34,849 bases of DNA, taken from a virus. Made by a program: the position numbers and the translations under genes. Positions 14,990 through 23,299 of the stretch are shown in pieces. Numbering within the stretch: the first letter of the stretch is position 1; the number at the start of each line of letters is the position of its first letter. The DNA lies in the IMG/VR virus record IMGVR_UViG_3300037882_001668, positions 1 to 34,849 of that record. One strand, written 5' to 3'. The notes below the pieces were generated by a model. That model did no database searches and was not told the DNA's origin. It saw only the letters and a list, made by a program, of their open reading frames with translations.

Positions 14990-15712
14990 TTAAAAACCCG
15001 GGTCCGGATTGAACCCGCCGAGTGCTGGATCTGTTTGATACCCGCCACCACCGCCGGGCATCTTGAATATTTCACTCATTCCACCCGTAGCCAGAGCAGT
15101 TCCACGACTGAACAAATCATTCATAGCCTGATTCTTGGCATTAGCAGCACCGATACGACCTGAAGCTTTAGCACTTGCTGCCCCTGTTTGATAGTCTCCT
15201 ATCTGAGTACCAGCACCTACAGCAGCGTTAGCCCCCAACCCTGTTATGCCGAATAACTGACCAAACCGCTGTTGATTCTCAGCGAGTTTATTTTGGAAAG
15301 TTAGTTGATTGCGCTCAGTAGCAGAGTTCCTAAATTGATCACCCAAGAGGAGCATTTGTCTAGCCATCGCATCTTGACCACCACCAGAGCCAGCCCTGCC
15401 ACCTGCGGCAAGTTGAGCCATCAAAGATCGATTCTGCTGGCCATTCATAGCCCGATAAAACGGATCATTTAGGACTTGTTGAGCAGTTACAGCAGAAGGA
15501 GCTTGACCCACACCATAGACATTCCCCATCATTAACTTAGCCGCTTCAGACCCTAAATCTCGGTAAGGTTGAGTAAACTCCCTAGTCGTAGCCTCAGCTC
15601 TAGCAGCGCCAGCTTGTAGATCGCCAGCAGCCCGTCTAGCAGCTCTCTCCCCAGATGTTTCACCAGTAAGCCCACCAGTCAAATCATTAAACGTACTAGA
15701 ACCCATACTCAC
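14990..15712 (-). CDS. P22 gp7-like ejection protein
   Basis: The 240-residue product is Gly/Ala/Gln-rich and begins MSMGSSTFNDLTGGLTGETS. It has helical segments (QPYRDLGSEAAKLM) and a repetitive Ala/Gly stretch around residues 165-195 (ASAKASGRIGAANAKNQ), much like P22 gp7. The C-terminus is a Gly/Pro tail. It is the first of the three ejection-protein genes and overlaps the gp14-like gene by 17 bases. Confidence 0.75.
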   Translation of the reverse strand: MSMGSSTFNDLTGGLTGETSGERAARRAAGDLQAGAARAEATTREFTQPYRDLGSEAAKLMMGNVYGVGQAPSAVTAQQVLNDPFYRAMNGQQNRSLMAQLAAGGRAGSGGGQDAMARQMLLLGDQFRNSATERNQLTFQNKLAENQQRFGQLFGITGLGANAAVGAGTQIGDYQTGAASAKASGRIGAANAKNQAMNDLFSRGTALATGGMSEIFKMPGGGGGYQTDPALGGFNPDPGF

Positions 15713-16178
15713 CCCGCGTCAAACCGTAACAAACTTGATCCCAGTATTTGCCATTCTTCAAAAAAGATTCCCTACTCAATCCCTCTCTTTTAAACCCGCA
15801 TAATGCGGCAAATCTCTGGTTTTGTTTTCTGTATTCTGGACAAACTACGTTCAACTTATTGACGTTTAGTTTACCAAAAATGTAATCTATTGTCTCTCTG
15901 GCGTACTTCAAAGCTTTAACGCCACGAATATGACTCTTTGCTTTAAAGTGTAGCTCTAAAGTTGAACTATTAACCATTCTAATCTCGGTTAATGCCTCCA
16001 ATTCACCCCCTAGAACCTCATTGAAACAACCTAAAAATGCCCAACCCTTAAAATCTAGCCGCCTGTCGAAGTCTATTTCTTCACCGTCTTCAAAAGACTC
16101 TCTAAAGATAACTTCTTCAAATAAAAATTCATTAATTAGATCTGTATCTTCTTCAGTTAAGACTCTAATCAGAGACAT
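15696..16178 (-). CDS. P22 gp14-like head protein with GNAT-type fold
   Basis: I use ATG 16178 (MSLIRVLTEEDT); the frame extends to TTG 16196. The 160-residue product has the layout of GNAT acetyltransferases. Near residues 70-130 are strand LELHFKAKS, then RGVKALKYARE and VVCPEYRKQNQRFAALCGFKREG, which resembles the acetyl-CoA binding and final motifs. P22 gp14, at the same place before gene 7, has a related fold and a head-assembly role. Whether it is catalytically active is unknown. Confidence 0.7.
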   Translation of the reverse strand: MSLIRVLTEEDTDLINEFLFEEVIFRESFEDGEEIDFDRRLDFKGWAFLGCFNEVLGGELEALTEIRMVNSSTLELHFKAKSHIRGVKALKYARETIDYIFGKLNVNKLNVVCPEYRKQNQRFAALCGFKREGLSRESFLKNGKYWDQVCYGLTRGEYGF

Positions 16179-16464
16179 AAAAATGAACACCGGCAATCTC
16201 GGACGTTTGAAACATTAAAGACCAATCTTGAGGAATAGTCTGGCCGACTAATTGCCAGCCCTCATGAGATTTATTTCTAACAATAATCTGATGATTAATG
16301 ATCTCACGGATGGTAGATCCTTGAGAAATTGCGGCTTTATATGAGACGTTATTACCTGCGATATTCGTAGCAGCATAGCCACCGATTTTAGTATCAACCG
16401 AAGCTGTAAATAAAGTCTCCCACGAGTTTGCTACTGAGTTAATCCCGTCTACAAGTACCGTCAT
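16165..16464 (-). CDS. Small virion-associated protein, unknown
   Basis: The 99-residue product is predicted mostly beta, with WETLFTASVDTKIGG, a stretch around VRNKSHEGWQLVG and a final VHFYVSD. It sits among tail and ejection genes and overlaps both neighbours by a few bases, which suggests a structural or assembly role. Beta-sandwich tail-accessory proteins have this size. No family is recognised with confidence. Confidence 0.65.
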   Translation of the reverse strand: MTVLVDGINSVANSWETLFTASVDTKIGGYAATNIAGNNVSYKAAISQGSTIREIINHQIIVRNKSHEGWQLVGQTIPQDWSLMFQTSEIAGVHFYVSD

Positions 16465-18176
16465 GATATACCTATATCCACTGTCAGATTGTCAGCGATA
16501 AAAGATTCTGTGCCGTCCAAATTCCTAACATAAAGTTCAAAATAGCCATTGCTTGCTATTTCAGTAGGAACCCTAAAAGTTAATGAAGAGGCTCGGTCTG
16601 TAAAATCACCAGACACCGTTCCGTTTATTCGTCTCAGCCCAGATCCGTTATCTCTAAACAACCCAAACTGATACGCTTTAACGGTAGCACCAGACTTCTC
16701 ACCAGAGATTGTACAGCTATAAGTGACAGGTAGCGTTTTGCTGTCTAAAGATCGAAGGCGATTACTAGCAGGCATATCGAAACGTTCAATCGTAGATCCT
16801 GCCGTTGTCGCGCCTGAGATTTTAAACCACCCACCCTCACACGTTACACCGCTAGGAGTTTCCGCTACATAAGCCTTAATAATAGTAAACGAGACGCCAG
16901 CATTGACACTAGCCATCGTATAGACGCCATCGTAATTGACTGAGCCTAGAATCACTACGGGAGCGCCATTGGCCATGTAAGAGAGTGTAGAGGATACCGT
17001 GACATTACCACTGCCTGCATCTGCAAACGCTGTAACCGTAGCTGTAGCGCCCCTGTTTGATATAGTTGTAGTAGCCTGAGCATCTAACGTTAATGACCCA
17101 ATATTCCTAGAGTCCACAATCGTTGCGCCTGCTTTTGTGAAAGAGTACTTCAAGTCTTTCTTGGTAATTCCGCTTAGTGCCGTACCACCAGCACCAAGAC
17201 CGGCAATGTTAGTAGCCTCAAATATCGCCGCAGTAGTGATATTAGCCGAACTAGCATCACCCTTTAAACCACTCTTATTAGCAGCAGTCGAAGTCATACC
17301 TGTAGTTGTTACGATAAAGTTAGAAATCGTTGATCCGGTAATATCACAGCCATCAGACCCTAGAGACAGGATATTGGCCTTACTCAATAAAGCCACCCCA
17401 GCAACCGTGCCTGATATTCTCATACCATTGCCAGTAGTCGAAATAGCATCACCTGAGAAATCCATCCCTTGTATACTTCCTGAAACCTCAACAGCATTAC
17501 CTATCACGTTTTGAATTAAAGCATCACTGATTCTCAACGCTCCAGAAGTGATATTCCCCTGAATATCTATTCCTTTACCGCTTAGGCTAATGGGATTGAA
17601 ACTCCTAATCACTGGGCCTGAATTAGTCGTCCCCGTCATGACTAGACCATTCGTAGCGCCTATCACAGTGTAATTAGTAATGCCAACACCGCCGACATTA
17701 TGGAGTTCAACAGCATTACCCGCAGCAGACGTTAATCCATTGGTAATGAACGCAATCGTACTTGTTCCCTCGATACGAACAGCAGCACCACCGCCAGTAT
17801 TGTTAATCCTAATCCCAGCCGCCCCGATTAGTCCAGATGCAGAAAATCCACCGTTAATAAATGTTAGTGTCGGATTAGCAGAGGAAGACGTTAGGCGCGA
17901 GGATGTAGCATTCGCCCCGTAGATCGTTGTAGCTCCATTGGCAACTAAATTGTAAGTGCCAAGGTTTACATCACCAAGAAAGAATGCTCCTTGATTAAGA
18001 GTAATCACATTCCCAACCGTGACCCCATTATCTTGAACATCAGCAAGGGAGGTTAGCGGTATTGCGATAGAGTACAGCGAATCGAAGTTGCTATTAATGA
18101 GTTCCCATGCATCACGGAGATTAGTCCCCATCCCATCGTTGGGAGCTGCACCTACATTGATTACTTGATGTGTCAT
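16461..18176 (-). CDS. Beta-helical tail protein in the P22 needle (gp26) position
   Basis: I start at ATG 18176 (MTHQVINVGAAPNDG), which overlaps the previous stop as ATGA. The frame extends to 18194. The 571-residue product opens with INVGAAPNDGMGTNLRDAWE, a common start of phage tail fibres and spikes. About 300 residues of short Gly/Asn/Thr-rich repeats follow, as in a beta-helix (NGLVMTGTTNSG, GKGIDIQGNITSG, GNGMRISGTVAG). The C-terminal 150 residues look like beta-sandwich. P22 has the coiled-coil needle gp26 here, so a beta-helical fibre or plug is unusual. Its role is inferred from position. Confidence 0.7.
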   Translation of the reverse strand: MTHQVINVGAAPNDGMGTNLRDAWELINSNFDSLYSIAIPLTSLADVQDNGVTVGNVITLNQGAFFLGDVNLGTYNLVANGATTIYGANATSSRLTSSSANPTLTFINGGFSASGLIGAAGIRINNTGGGAAVRIEGTSTIAFITNGLTSAAGNAVELHNVGGVGITNYTVIGATNGLVMTGTTNSGPVIRSFNPISLSGKGIDIQGNITSGALRISDALIQNVIGNAVEVSGSIQGMDFSGDAISTTGNGMRISGTVAGVALLSKANILSLGSDGCDITGSTISNFIVTTTGMTSTAANKSGLKGDASSANITTAAIFEATNIAGLGAGGTALSGITKKDLKYSFTKAGATIVDSRNIGSLTLDAQATTTISNRGATATVTAFADAGSGNVTVSSTLSYMANGAPVVILGSVNYDGVYTMASVNAGVSFTIIKAYVAETPSGVTCEGGWFKISGATTAGSTIERFDMPASNRLRSLDSKTLPVTYSCTISGEKSGATVKAYQFGLFRDNGSGLRRINGTVSGDFTDRASSLTFRVPTEIASNGYFELYVRNLDGTESFIADNLTVDIGIS

Positions 18177-18457
18177 GCTTGCCCCATATCGCAAGTAAAA
18201 TGATCGTTATCGCACGTAAAGCCGGTGTCATCACAAGTAAGAAACTGACCTGACCCTATTTGATTCTGAACTTTTGATAATAGCGCCCTGCTTGATGCTG
18301 CAGTTGAGTGTTCTGAGTCTTGACCTAGCTGTATCGACAGCCGCCACATTTGATATTGTTGAAACTGAGTATCCACGAGATACCGAAACAATTCAGGATC
18401 TCTCTGAGCAAGCCCCTGTGGTACTTTTTGTGGTGGCGGATTTACTTTAGTAACCAT
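18173..18457 (-). CDS. Small virion protein with repeated TCD motif
   Basis: The 94-residue product has a Pro-rich start (NPPPQKVPQG), a helical middle (RYLVDTQFQQYQMWRLSIQ) and a C-terminus with three near-copies: LTCDDTG, FTCDNDH and FTCDMGQ. It lies between the gp10-like hub and the beta-helical tail protein and overlaps both. The Cys/Asp repeats could be a short metal-binding or beta-arch segment. Family and function are unknown; a head-tail accessory role is likely from context. Confidence 0.65.
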   Translation of the reverse strand: MVTKVNPPPQKVPQGLAQRDPELFRYLVDTQFQQYQMWRLSIQLGQDSEHSTAASSRALLSKVQNQIGSGQFLTCDDTGFTCDNDHFTCDMGQA

Positions 18458-19844
18458 ATAAATCTACATCTATCGACGCGCCTTGGATAGAAAAGAATAT
18501 CGGATCAGAGAACGTCACTCGAAAGACTGCATCATAAAATGAGTCCATGTTGTAAGCTCGTACCCGCCTGGTAAACTCTCCACCCCTACCGATTGGGATA
18601 AACCTCTTGCCCTCAAAAGTATGCCCACCATCGAACGACATCTCAATCATAACATGGGGATCTGAACCCTGACCATTAGGAAGGCCTAATCCAGTTTGAC
18701 AAAGTAACTCAAACCATCTCATTAACAATCTAGCTCGGGGCTTTTGGATAGACTCGCCGCATACGACCTTGGTAGTTCTGCGTCTGATTATAGCCGACCC
18801 CATGTCTGAGAAGGTATAGATATCCCACTCAACAAGGCCGCCATTGCGCCGATCAGCAAGGATGTGCTTACCATAGATATAGGAGTATCCATTACCAATA
18901 TGAGCGCCGCCAAAAGACTCTAAAATAACCCAATCATTCACAGCCTCAGAGAATGCAAAAGTTTTGCCCTCGGTCGGGAAAGTAATCACATAAAATTTCT
19001 GGCCCTGAAATCCGCAAGTGTAACCAATAGCGTCAGATGTAGTAGCATAGGATTGAATCTCCCCCGCTAGAGAAGGGTTGGATACTATTTGCGCGTTATT
19101 CGCTGTTATCCTGTAGATATTAAGATCATTTCCTAAGAAATAAACGAACTCGTCGGTATTAGCTACTGAATGAAGAGCACCTAAACCGACTGTGATTATG
19201 CCGGTATCAATACGATCAAGAGGAGGATTACCCACGCCAGAATTATACCAAGGTTCAATCGTTTCCTCGCCGAAAAAGTAAATCCTCTGACCGAAGGAGT
19301 AGACTCTAACAAGAGAATCGCCGTTACTCTCAGCAATCGCTGTATTAGCAGAGTAGATCGTATCGGGTGCATTCAAGTCTGCCATTGCAAACTCACCGCC
19401 TACACCTGTATCGTAAATAGCCTGGTTATTTAAAATTGCTACGCTTTTGGGCTTAACTAACTTCTCGTGAGTAAACCGAGTGAGAACCGTATCGTACTTA
19501 TAAGTAAATCCATCAGATACGATAACCATAGTCTTGCCGTCATCAGCGAATATACATCTCTTGTCGCCGTGTATCGTTCCGTGACTAGTTGGGACACTAT
19601 CGGCGCTTACAGAATAGAGTGTGTTGTTCGTAACTTTATAAAGTACATTCTTGAAAACATACTGACCTCTGTCAACACCACTAGAGCCGATAAAAGCCTT
19701 TGTTCCAGGAAATGGCATATAAGCACCTTCATTCCTCCCTGCTTGATCGACCTCAGCGTACATATTCACAGTAGCTTGAGATGAGAACTGAACAGACCTT
19801 GAAAGGTAAGTAGGCCCAAGTATCTGAACGGTCGCCAGCGTCAT
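18447..19844 (-). CDS. P22 gp10-like tail hub / packaged-DNA stabilisation protein
   Basis: The 465-residue product matches P22 gp10 in length (472) and place. It has VNMYAEVDQAGRNEGAYMPFPGTKAF near residues 27-52 and later beta-propeller-like blades. Examples are VLYKVTNNTLYSVS, FADDGKTMVIVSDG, VYFLGNDLNIYRI and a final FSIQGASIDVDLYGY. In P22 this protein plugs the portal after packaging and carries the needle and tailspikes. Its start overlaps the previous stop. Confidence 0.85.
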   Translation of the reverse strand: MTLATVQILGPTYLSRSVQFSSQATVNMYAEVDQAGRNEGAYMPFPGTKAFIGSSGVDRGQYVFKNVLYKVTNNTLYSVSADSVPTSHGTIHGDKRCIFADDGKTMVIVSDGFTYKYDTVLTRFTHEKLVKPKSVAILNNQAIYDTGVGGEFAMADLNAPDTIYSANTAIAESNGDSLVRVYSFGQRIYFFGEETIEPWYNSGVGNPPLDRIDTGIITVGLGALHSVANTDEFVYFLGNDLNIYRITANNAQIVSNPSLAGEIQSYATTSDAIGYTCGFQGQKFYVITFPTEGKTFAFSEAVNDWVILESFGGAHIGNGYSYIYGKHILADRRNGGLVEWDIYTFSDMGSAIIRRRTTKVVCGESIQKPRARLLMRWFELLCQTGLGLPNGQGSDPHVMIEMSFDGGHTFEGKRFIPIGRGGEFTRRVRAYNMDSFYDAVFRVTFSDPIFFSIQGASIDVDLYGY

Positions 19845-20464
19845 GGTGTAGACCCTAAATCAATCCTCATATATGGAGCAGGGCCGTAATTGCCCTTCTT
19901 GGTCTGCTTGTTAGCCCCTGCAATCGAAGCTAGAAACTTACCTCGATAGAACTCCGCTCTCTGCTCGTCCATCGCCCACTCGAACAATTTTGACAAAGTG
20001 CCATACAGGTAGATATTAGGATAATTAGCAAGGACGAAGTTACTAGGAGCAGCCTCAGATAATGGCGCAGCTTTCATAAGATACTGCATCTCAACCTCAT
20101 AAGTGCTGGAAGGAATACGATCAAACTCTAACTGAGATGTCACTGTAAAAAACTTAGGAAGGCCAGTAGGCTTGATAATCATTTGATCTGGAGCGCGAAA
20201 TCTTACATCAGGCTCGCCATCGATATTCAATTTCAATCGACGCATCATCAGGAAGTTATCTGGCAATGCTAGGAACCGATCAGATCCGGTATTAGCCGTA
20301 GCTCTCGCCTCCATTTCCCGAACTTGCAGGATATTAAGCTCATTCGCATAAATCTCATTCTCACACTGAGCTATAAAATCATTAATCTGAGCGTCATCAA
20401 TATCATTTCTGTGAGACTGACGCTTAACAGTCGAACGGAGATCTTGCACGCTAGTAAAAGGCAT
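19841..20464 (-). CDS. Head-to-tail adaptor protein, P22 gp4-like position
   Basis: The 207-residue product begins MPFTSVQDLRSTVKRQSHRN. It has an N-terminal helical part with DDAQINDFIAQCENEIYAN, then a beta-rich middle with the typical FLALPDNFLMMRRL. A YLYGTLSKLFEWAMDEQRAE segment follows in the C-terminal half. This matches phage adaptor/connector proteins that attach below the portal. P22 gp4 is the counterpart by gene order. No lysozyme motif is visible here. Confidence 0.75.
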   Translation of the reverse strand: MPFTSVQDLRSTVKRQSHRNDIDDAQINDFIAQCENEIYANELNILQVREMEARATANTGSDRFLALPDNFLMMRRLKLNIDGEPDVRFRAPDQMIIKPTGLPKFFTVTSQLEFDRIPSSTYEVEMQYLMKAAPLSEAAPSNFVLANYPNIYLYGTLSKLFEWAMDEQRAEFYRGKFLASIAGANKQTKKGNYGPAPYMRIDLGSTP

Positions 20465-20778
20465 TAAACTTTCCCGTCAACAGTTCTTAATTTAGAGAAG
20501 TCTCTTGATCTGATTTTAGCCATGAACCAAGGCCTATGTACAGATTTTAAGCAGTTGTCGCCAAGCTCTACATTCCATTGTTCAACAAGAGCAATGGGAA
20601 TTGAAGCTATTTTTTTCATCCCATCAAATGAACGACCTGACGGGTTTAATCTTTCTTGTAGATTTTGCTCCAGGTAAGGAGCTATGTTTTGAGATGTCTC
20701 AACGTGAGATACCCCTGTGCTATGATCGAAATGGTGCGTTCTGATAACGTCACCGTTAACATCAAGAATTTTGGCCAT
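20464..20778 (-). CDS. Small conserved podovirus protein downstream of the coat gene
   Basis: The 104-residue product starts MAKILDVNGDVIRTHHFDHS. It has VETSQNIAPYLEQNLQ in the middle and a C-terminal IASIPIALVEQWNVELGDN followed by LRTVDGKV. This pattern recurs in short virion-module proteins of marine and P22-like podoviruses, to my knowledge without a defined function. It follows the coat gene after a hairpin and may be made at lower level. It shares one base with the adaptor gene. Confidence 0.7.
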   Translation of the reverse strand: MAKILDVNGDVIRTHHFDHSTGVSHVETSQNIAPYLEQNLQERLNPSGRSFDGMKKIASIPIALVEQWNVELGDNCLKSVHRPWFMAKIRSRDFSKLRTVDGKV

Positions 20779-20791
20779 ATCTGCCTCGGTA

Positions 20792-20813
20792 GAAAATGGG
20801 GCGTCCTTGCCCC
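20792..20813 (-). terminator. Hairpin after the coat gene, probable partial terminator
   Basis: On the minus strand GGGGC-AAGGAC-GCCCC is followed by ATTTTC. The stem is strong and the T run short, so it probably reduces rather than stops transcription below the coat gene. This is a common way to set the coat-to-tail protein ratio. Confidence 0.55.
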
Positions 20814-20820
20814 TTGTTTA

Positions 20821-21771
20821 TTAGCTTACTGCGCAACCTACAATAATGCCACTAGACTTCTCGTTCTTCGCTTCCAGCGTGTATTCCACCAGGATCTGCT
20901 TAGAGTTAGAGTCCCCCGTAATCGCTAGTTGGTTAGGCTGGAAGTCTCGCAGTGTGGCCATACACCACATATCCATTTCTAGGATCAGTGCAGATGTCTG
21001 CACTTGAAACCGATTAGGGATAATTGCTAAGTCTCCAAAATCGCTAGAGTAAACATCAATTGCATTCACAAGCGTCTTAGGCTTGCCAACATCTCGAACA
21101 ACTGAAGCGTTACCTACAAACGCAGACATTGCCTGCTTAACAAACGCCCCCACCATGATTGTGTCAGGATTGCCGCCGTTTGTGTAGCAGGACGCGAGTA
21201 CAGTTTTTAACTTAGCCTCAGTGACAGCTACCAAAGTACCGACAGTATTCACAGCCAGCCCGTCAGCAGTGGACGGAGCAGTACCCGTTCCCATCGCACC
21301 AAAGTTAGTCTTAAGCCAAGACTCAATACCCGCACACTCACGGCCAGTTGAAGCGTTACCCGCCACTTTAGCATTATTCGCTAAGAGTGAAGATTCCACA
21401 TCGCGCTTAAGCTCTTTGCTGCGCTTCATGATCTGGTAAGCCATTTCATCGGCACGCCCAGCAGTGTCTACAGCAGATTGAGTGCCCGAAACCTGAGCTG
21501 TTTTGGTCGATATCTGAGTATAGTTACCAAGTCGGACTGTCGCAGTGGTTGCTGAAGCAGTGGCATCATCACCTTCAACTGCGATGTTGACAGCACTAGC
21601 CGCTGCTAAAGCGTCTGTTTGCCATTCGTGGTTAGTAGATTTTGCTGAGGTTTTAGCGATACCACTTAGGAATGGCGTCTCAGTTGGAGACACATCATAA
21701 ATAGCATTAGCTAAATCTTCTCGATTACCAATCGCCTGGTATGTTTGTAGAGTATTCGTTGGAACAGCCAT
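20821..21771 (-). CDS. Major capsid protein, SU10/DUF5309 family
   Basis: The 316-residue product opens MAVPTNTLQTYQAIGNREDL with SPTETPFLSGIAKTSAK close behind. It then has HEWQTDALAAAS and RLGNYTQISTKTAQVSGT, the standard N-terminal pattern of DUF5309/SU10-type coat proteins (HK97 fold). Later segments (TIMVGAFVKQAMSAF, VDVYSSDFG-like strands) fit the A and P domains. P22 coat is about 430 residues with an inserted domain. This smaller unrelated coat in a P22-ordered module is a mosaic feature. The scaffold gene lies directly upstream. Confidence 0.9.
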   Translation of the reverse strand: MAVPTNTLQTYQAIGNREDLANAIYDVSPTETPFLSGIAKTSAKSTNHEWQTDALAAASAVNIAVEGDDATASATTATVRLGNYTQISTKTAQVSGTQSAVDTAGRADEMAYQIMKRSKELKRDVESSLLANNAKVAGNASTGRECAGIESWLKTNFGAMGTGTAPSTADGLAVNTVGTLVAVTEAKLKTVLASCYTNGGNPDTIMVGAFVKQAMSAFVGNASVVRDVGKPKTLVNAIDVYSSDFGDLAIIPNRFQVQTSALILEMDMWCMATLRDFQPNQLAITGDSNSKQILVEYTLEAKNEKSSGIIVGCAVS

Positions 21772-21789
21772 AATAATTCACCTTTAAAA

Positions 21790-22677
21790 TCACACAAATT
21801 GTTTAAATAATTCAAGGCCTGCCTTATTGTCTCGTCCACCACTTTTGCGAAATTTATCTCTCGCATCTTGTATAGATGACTTCTTAGCAGAATTTGCCTT
21901 ATGTGGTTTAACAATCTTTGGTGCTGTGCGTACCTTCTTATCCAGTTCAATGCCCTTACTGCTCGCTTTGCGACCTAAAGCAGCATCACGAGCCATAATG
22001 TACACAGCACTGCTATATTGTCCTTGAGGAACAAATCCAATAGAAGCTAAGTACTTATCAATCTCAGCAAGCTCTTTGGTTCTTGTCGCCTCGTCAGACC
22101 ATGACGGTATTGCAGCCAAGATTTTTTGATTCTCGTTAGCAATATGCTCAGGCGATTCTCGAACCTCCGCCTTAGCGTTTGCGTCAGATAACAATCTATT
22201 GATCTTGTCCTGCTTAGCCCTGAGTTTTAAAAACTTGGGCATGTCATACTCGTCAACCGGTAATCCGTCTGCATCCAGCTCAAAGTCAGCCTCAACCCGA
22301 ACTAAATCACGAACCGCTTTAATAGTGCTCTGTAATTCAGACTGTAATGAAGTCTTCTCAGATTCCCATGCTTTTCGCGCTTCAGCATCAGCTTGACGCT
22401 TTTTTGTGTAATCAGCTTGACGTAAACCGTTATCTTTCCAGCTCTCAACCTCAGCCGCAGAATATTCCTTGCCACCGATTAGGTAGTGGAGTTCCGCTTC
22501 TGGATCATCACCTTCAGGCTCGGTCTCATCTTCTTCTACACCTTCGAGGTCTTCTTCAGCCTCGGTACTAGCCTCTTCTACTTCCTCGCTAGCATCTTCT
22601 ACGGCTTCAAGGTCTGGCTGTTCCGCAGAATCCTCGCTTAATGCCGCTGCAAATCTTTGTAGTAATTCTTCACTCAT
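21790..22677 (-). CDS. Capsid scaffolding protein
   Basis: The 295-residue product has a very acidic N-terminus (residues 15-65, Glu/Asp/Ala runs). A short folded segment LHYLIGGKEYSAAEVESWKD follows, then a long coiled coil (residues 85-150). The C-terminus is basic and helical (AKKSSIQDARDKFRKSG). This charge layout and the place just before the coat gene are typical of podovirus scaffolds, which bind coat through a basic helical end and leave before DNA enters. Confidence 0.85.
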   Translation of the reverse strand: MSEELLQRFAAALSEDSAEQPDLEAVEDASEEVEEASTEAEEDLEGVEEDETEPEGDDPEAELHYLIGGKEYSAAEVESWKDNGLRQADYTKKRQADAEARKAWESEKTSLQSELQSTIKAVRDLVRVEADFELDADGLPVDEYDMPKFLKLRAKQDKINRLLSDANAKAEVRESPEHIANENQKILAAIPSWSDEATRTKELAEIDKYLASIGFVPQGQYSSAVYIMARDAALGRKASSKGIELDKKVRTAPKIVKPHKANSAKKSSIQDARDKFRKSGGRDNKAGLELFKQFV

Positions 22678-22705
22678 TTGTCAGTCCTGTCAGGTTATTG
22701 ACGCT

Positions 22706-22984
22706 TTAAGCTATTTTCAGCTTATTTTTCATTTTTTGCAACCGGCTAATCTCTTGATTGGCCATCTTACCTGTGCTCAGTATAGACGTGAAATAGTGTT
22801 CAATGTCACGTAATGTCTGCATTTTACGCCATAATTCATCCCGAACATCCTGATCACGGAATTTAGTAGCCTCAAAATCCGACATTATTTTGGCTTTTTT
22901 AGCTATGAAAGCTTCCTGAAATAAGGGATTCTCTATAACCTGCCTCGCCATCTCTCCTCTACTTCTTTCGTTTTCTAGACTCAT
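22706..22984 (-). CDS. Small helical protein upstream of scaffold
   Basis: The 92-residue product is almost entirely helical: SRGEMARQVIENPLFQEAF, then RDELWRKMQTLRDIEHYF, and a basic end. Proteins of this size with ENPxFQEAF and LRxIExxF patterns lie between portal and scaffold in several podoviruses. Their role is unknown to me but they are probably assembly factors. A terminator hairpin lies directly upstream, so the gene may need its own promoter or antitermination. Confidence 0.7.
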   Translation of the reverse strand: MSLENERSRGEMARQVIENPLFQEAFIAKKAKIMSDFEATKFRDQDVRDELWRKMQTLRDIEHYFTSILSTGKMANQEISRLQKMKNKLKIA

Positions 22985-23002
22985 TCTTCTCTTCCTCTTT
23001 GT

Positions 23003-23030
23003 AAAAAAAATCGCCCCGCTTAAAGGGCGC
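23003..23030 (-). terminator. Intrinsic terminator inside the head operon
   Basis: On the minus strand a CGCCC/GGGCG stem with an eight-base loop is followed by A and eight T residues. It lies between the inserted cassette with the IS30 remnant and the next head gene. This is a convincing Rho-independent terminator in an operon that should be read through, so late antitermination or a downstream promoter is implied. Confidence 0.7.
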
Positions 23031-23039
23031 GGATTTCAG

Positions 23040-23279
23040 TCGCCAGTGCGACACATTGAATTTTGACGGCCAGTGGGCGAAGCTCACGGTCGACTAAAAC
23101 CCAATGTGAGCTCACAATGCCAAAGACATACACCCGACTGACCAAGACGAACGATACCAGATTTATGAGGGCGTGACAGAACAACGATCACATCGTGAAA
23201 TAGCCACTTTGATCAATAAGCATCACAGTACGGTTTCCAACGAGGTTAAACGTAATACCGGGCTGCGGGGCTATAGTGT
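23040..23279 (+). mobile_element. IS30-family insertion sequence remnant (left end)
   Basis: The segment holds an end-like sequence (CCAGTGCGACACATTGAATT at 23043-23062), whose complement contains the CAATGTGTCGCACTGG type of end I associate with IS30-like elements. The start of a transposase gene follows. The element stops abruptly near 23279, where cassette copy B begins. Only the 5' part remains and no right end is seen nearby. Confidence 0.55.
23117..23279 (+). pseudogene. Truncated IS30-type transposase N-terminus
   Basis: ATG 23117 reads MPKTYTRLTK. From 23146 the reading continues one frame over (DERYQIYEGVTEQRSHREIA), which implies a single-base deletion. Then come TLINKHHSTVSNEVKRNTG and LRGY, the classic N-terminal HTH of IS30 transposases. 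The expected RPKQA continuation is absent because the sequence switches to cassette DNA. The catalytic DDE domain is missing, so the gene is dead. It runs against the head operon. Confidence 0.75.
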
Positions 23280-23299
23280 GCAAACATACAGTGTATTTT

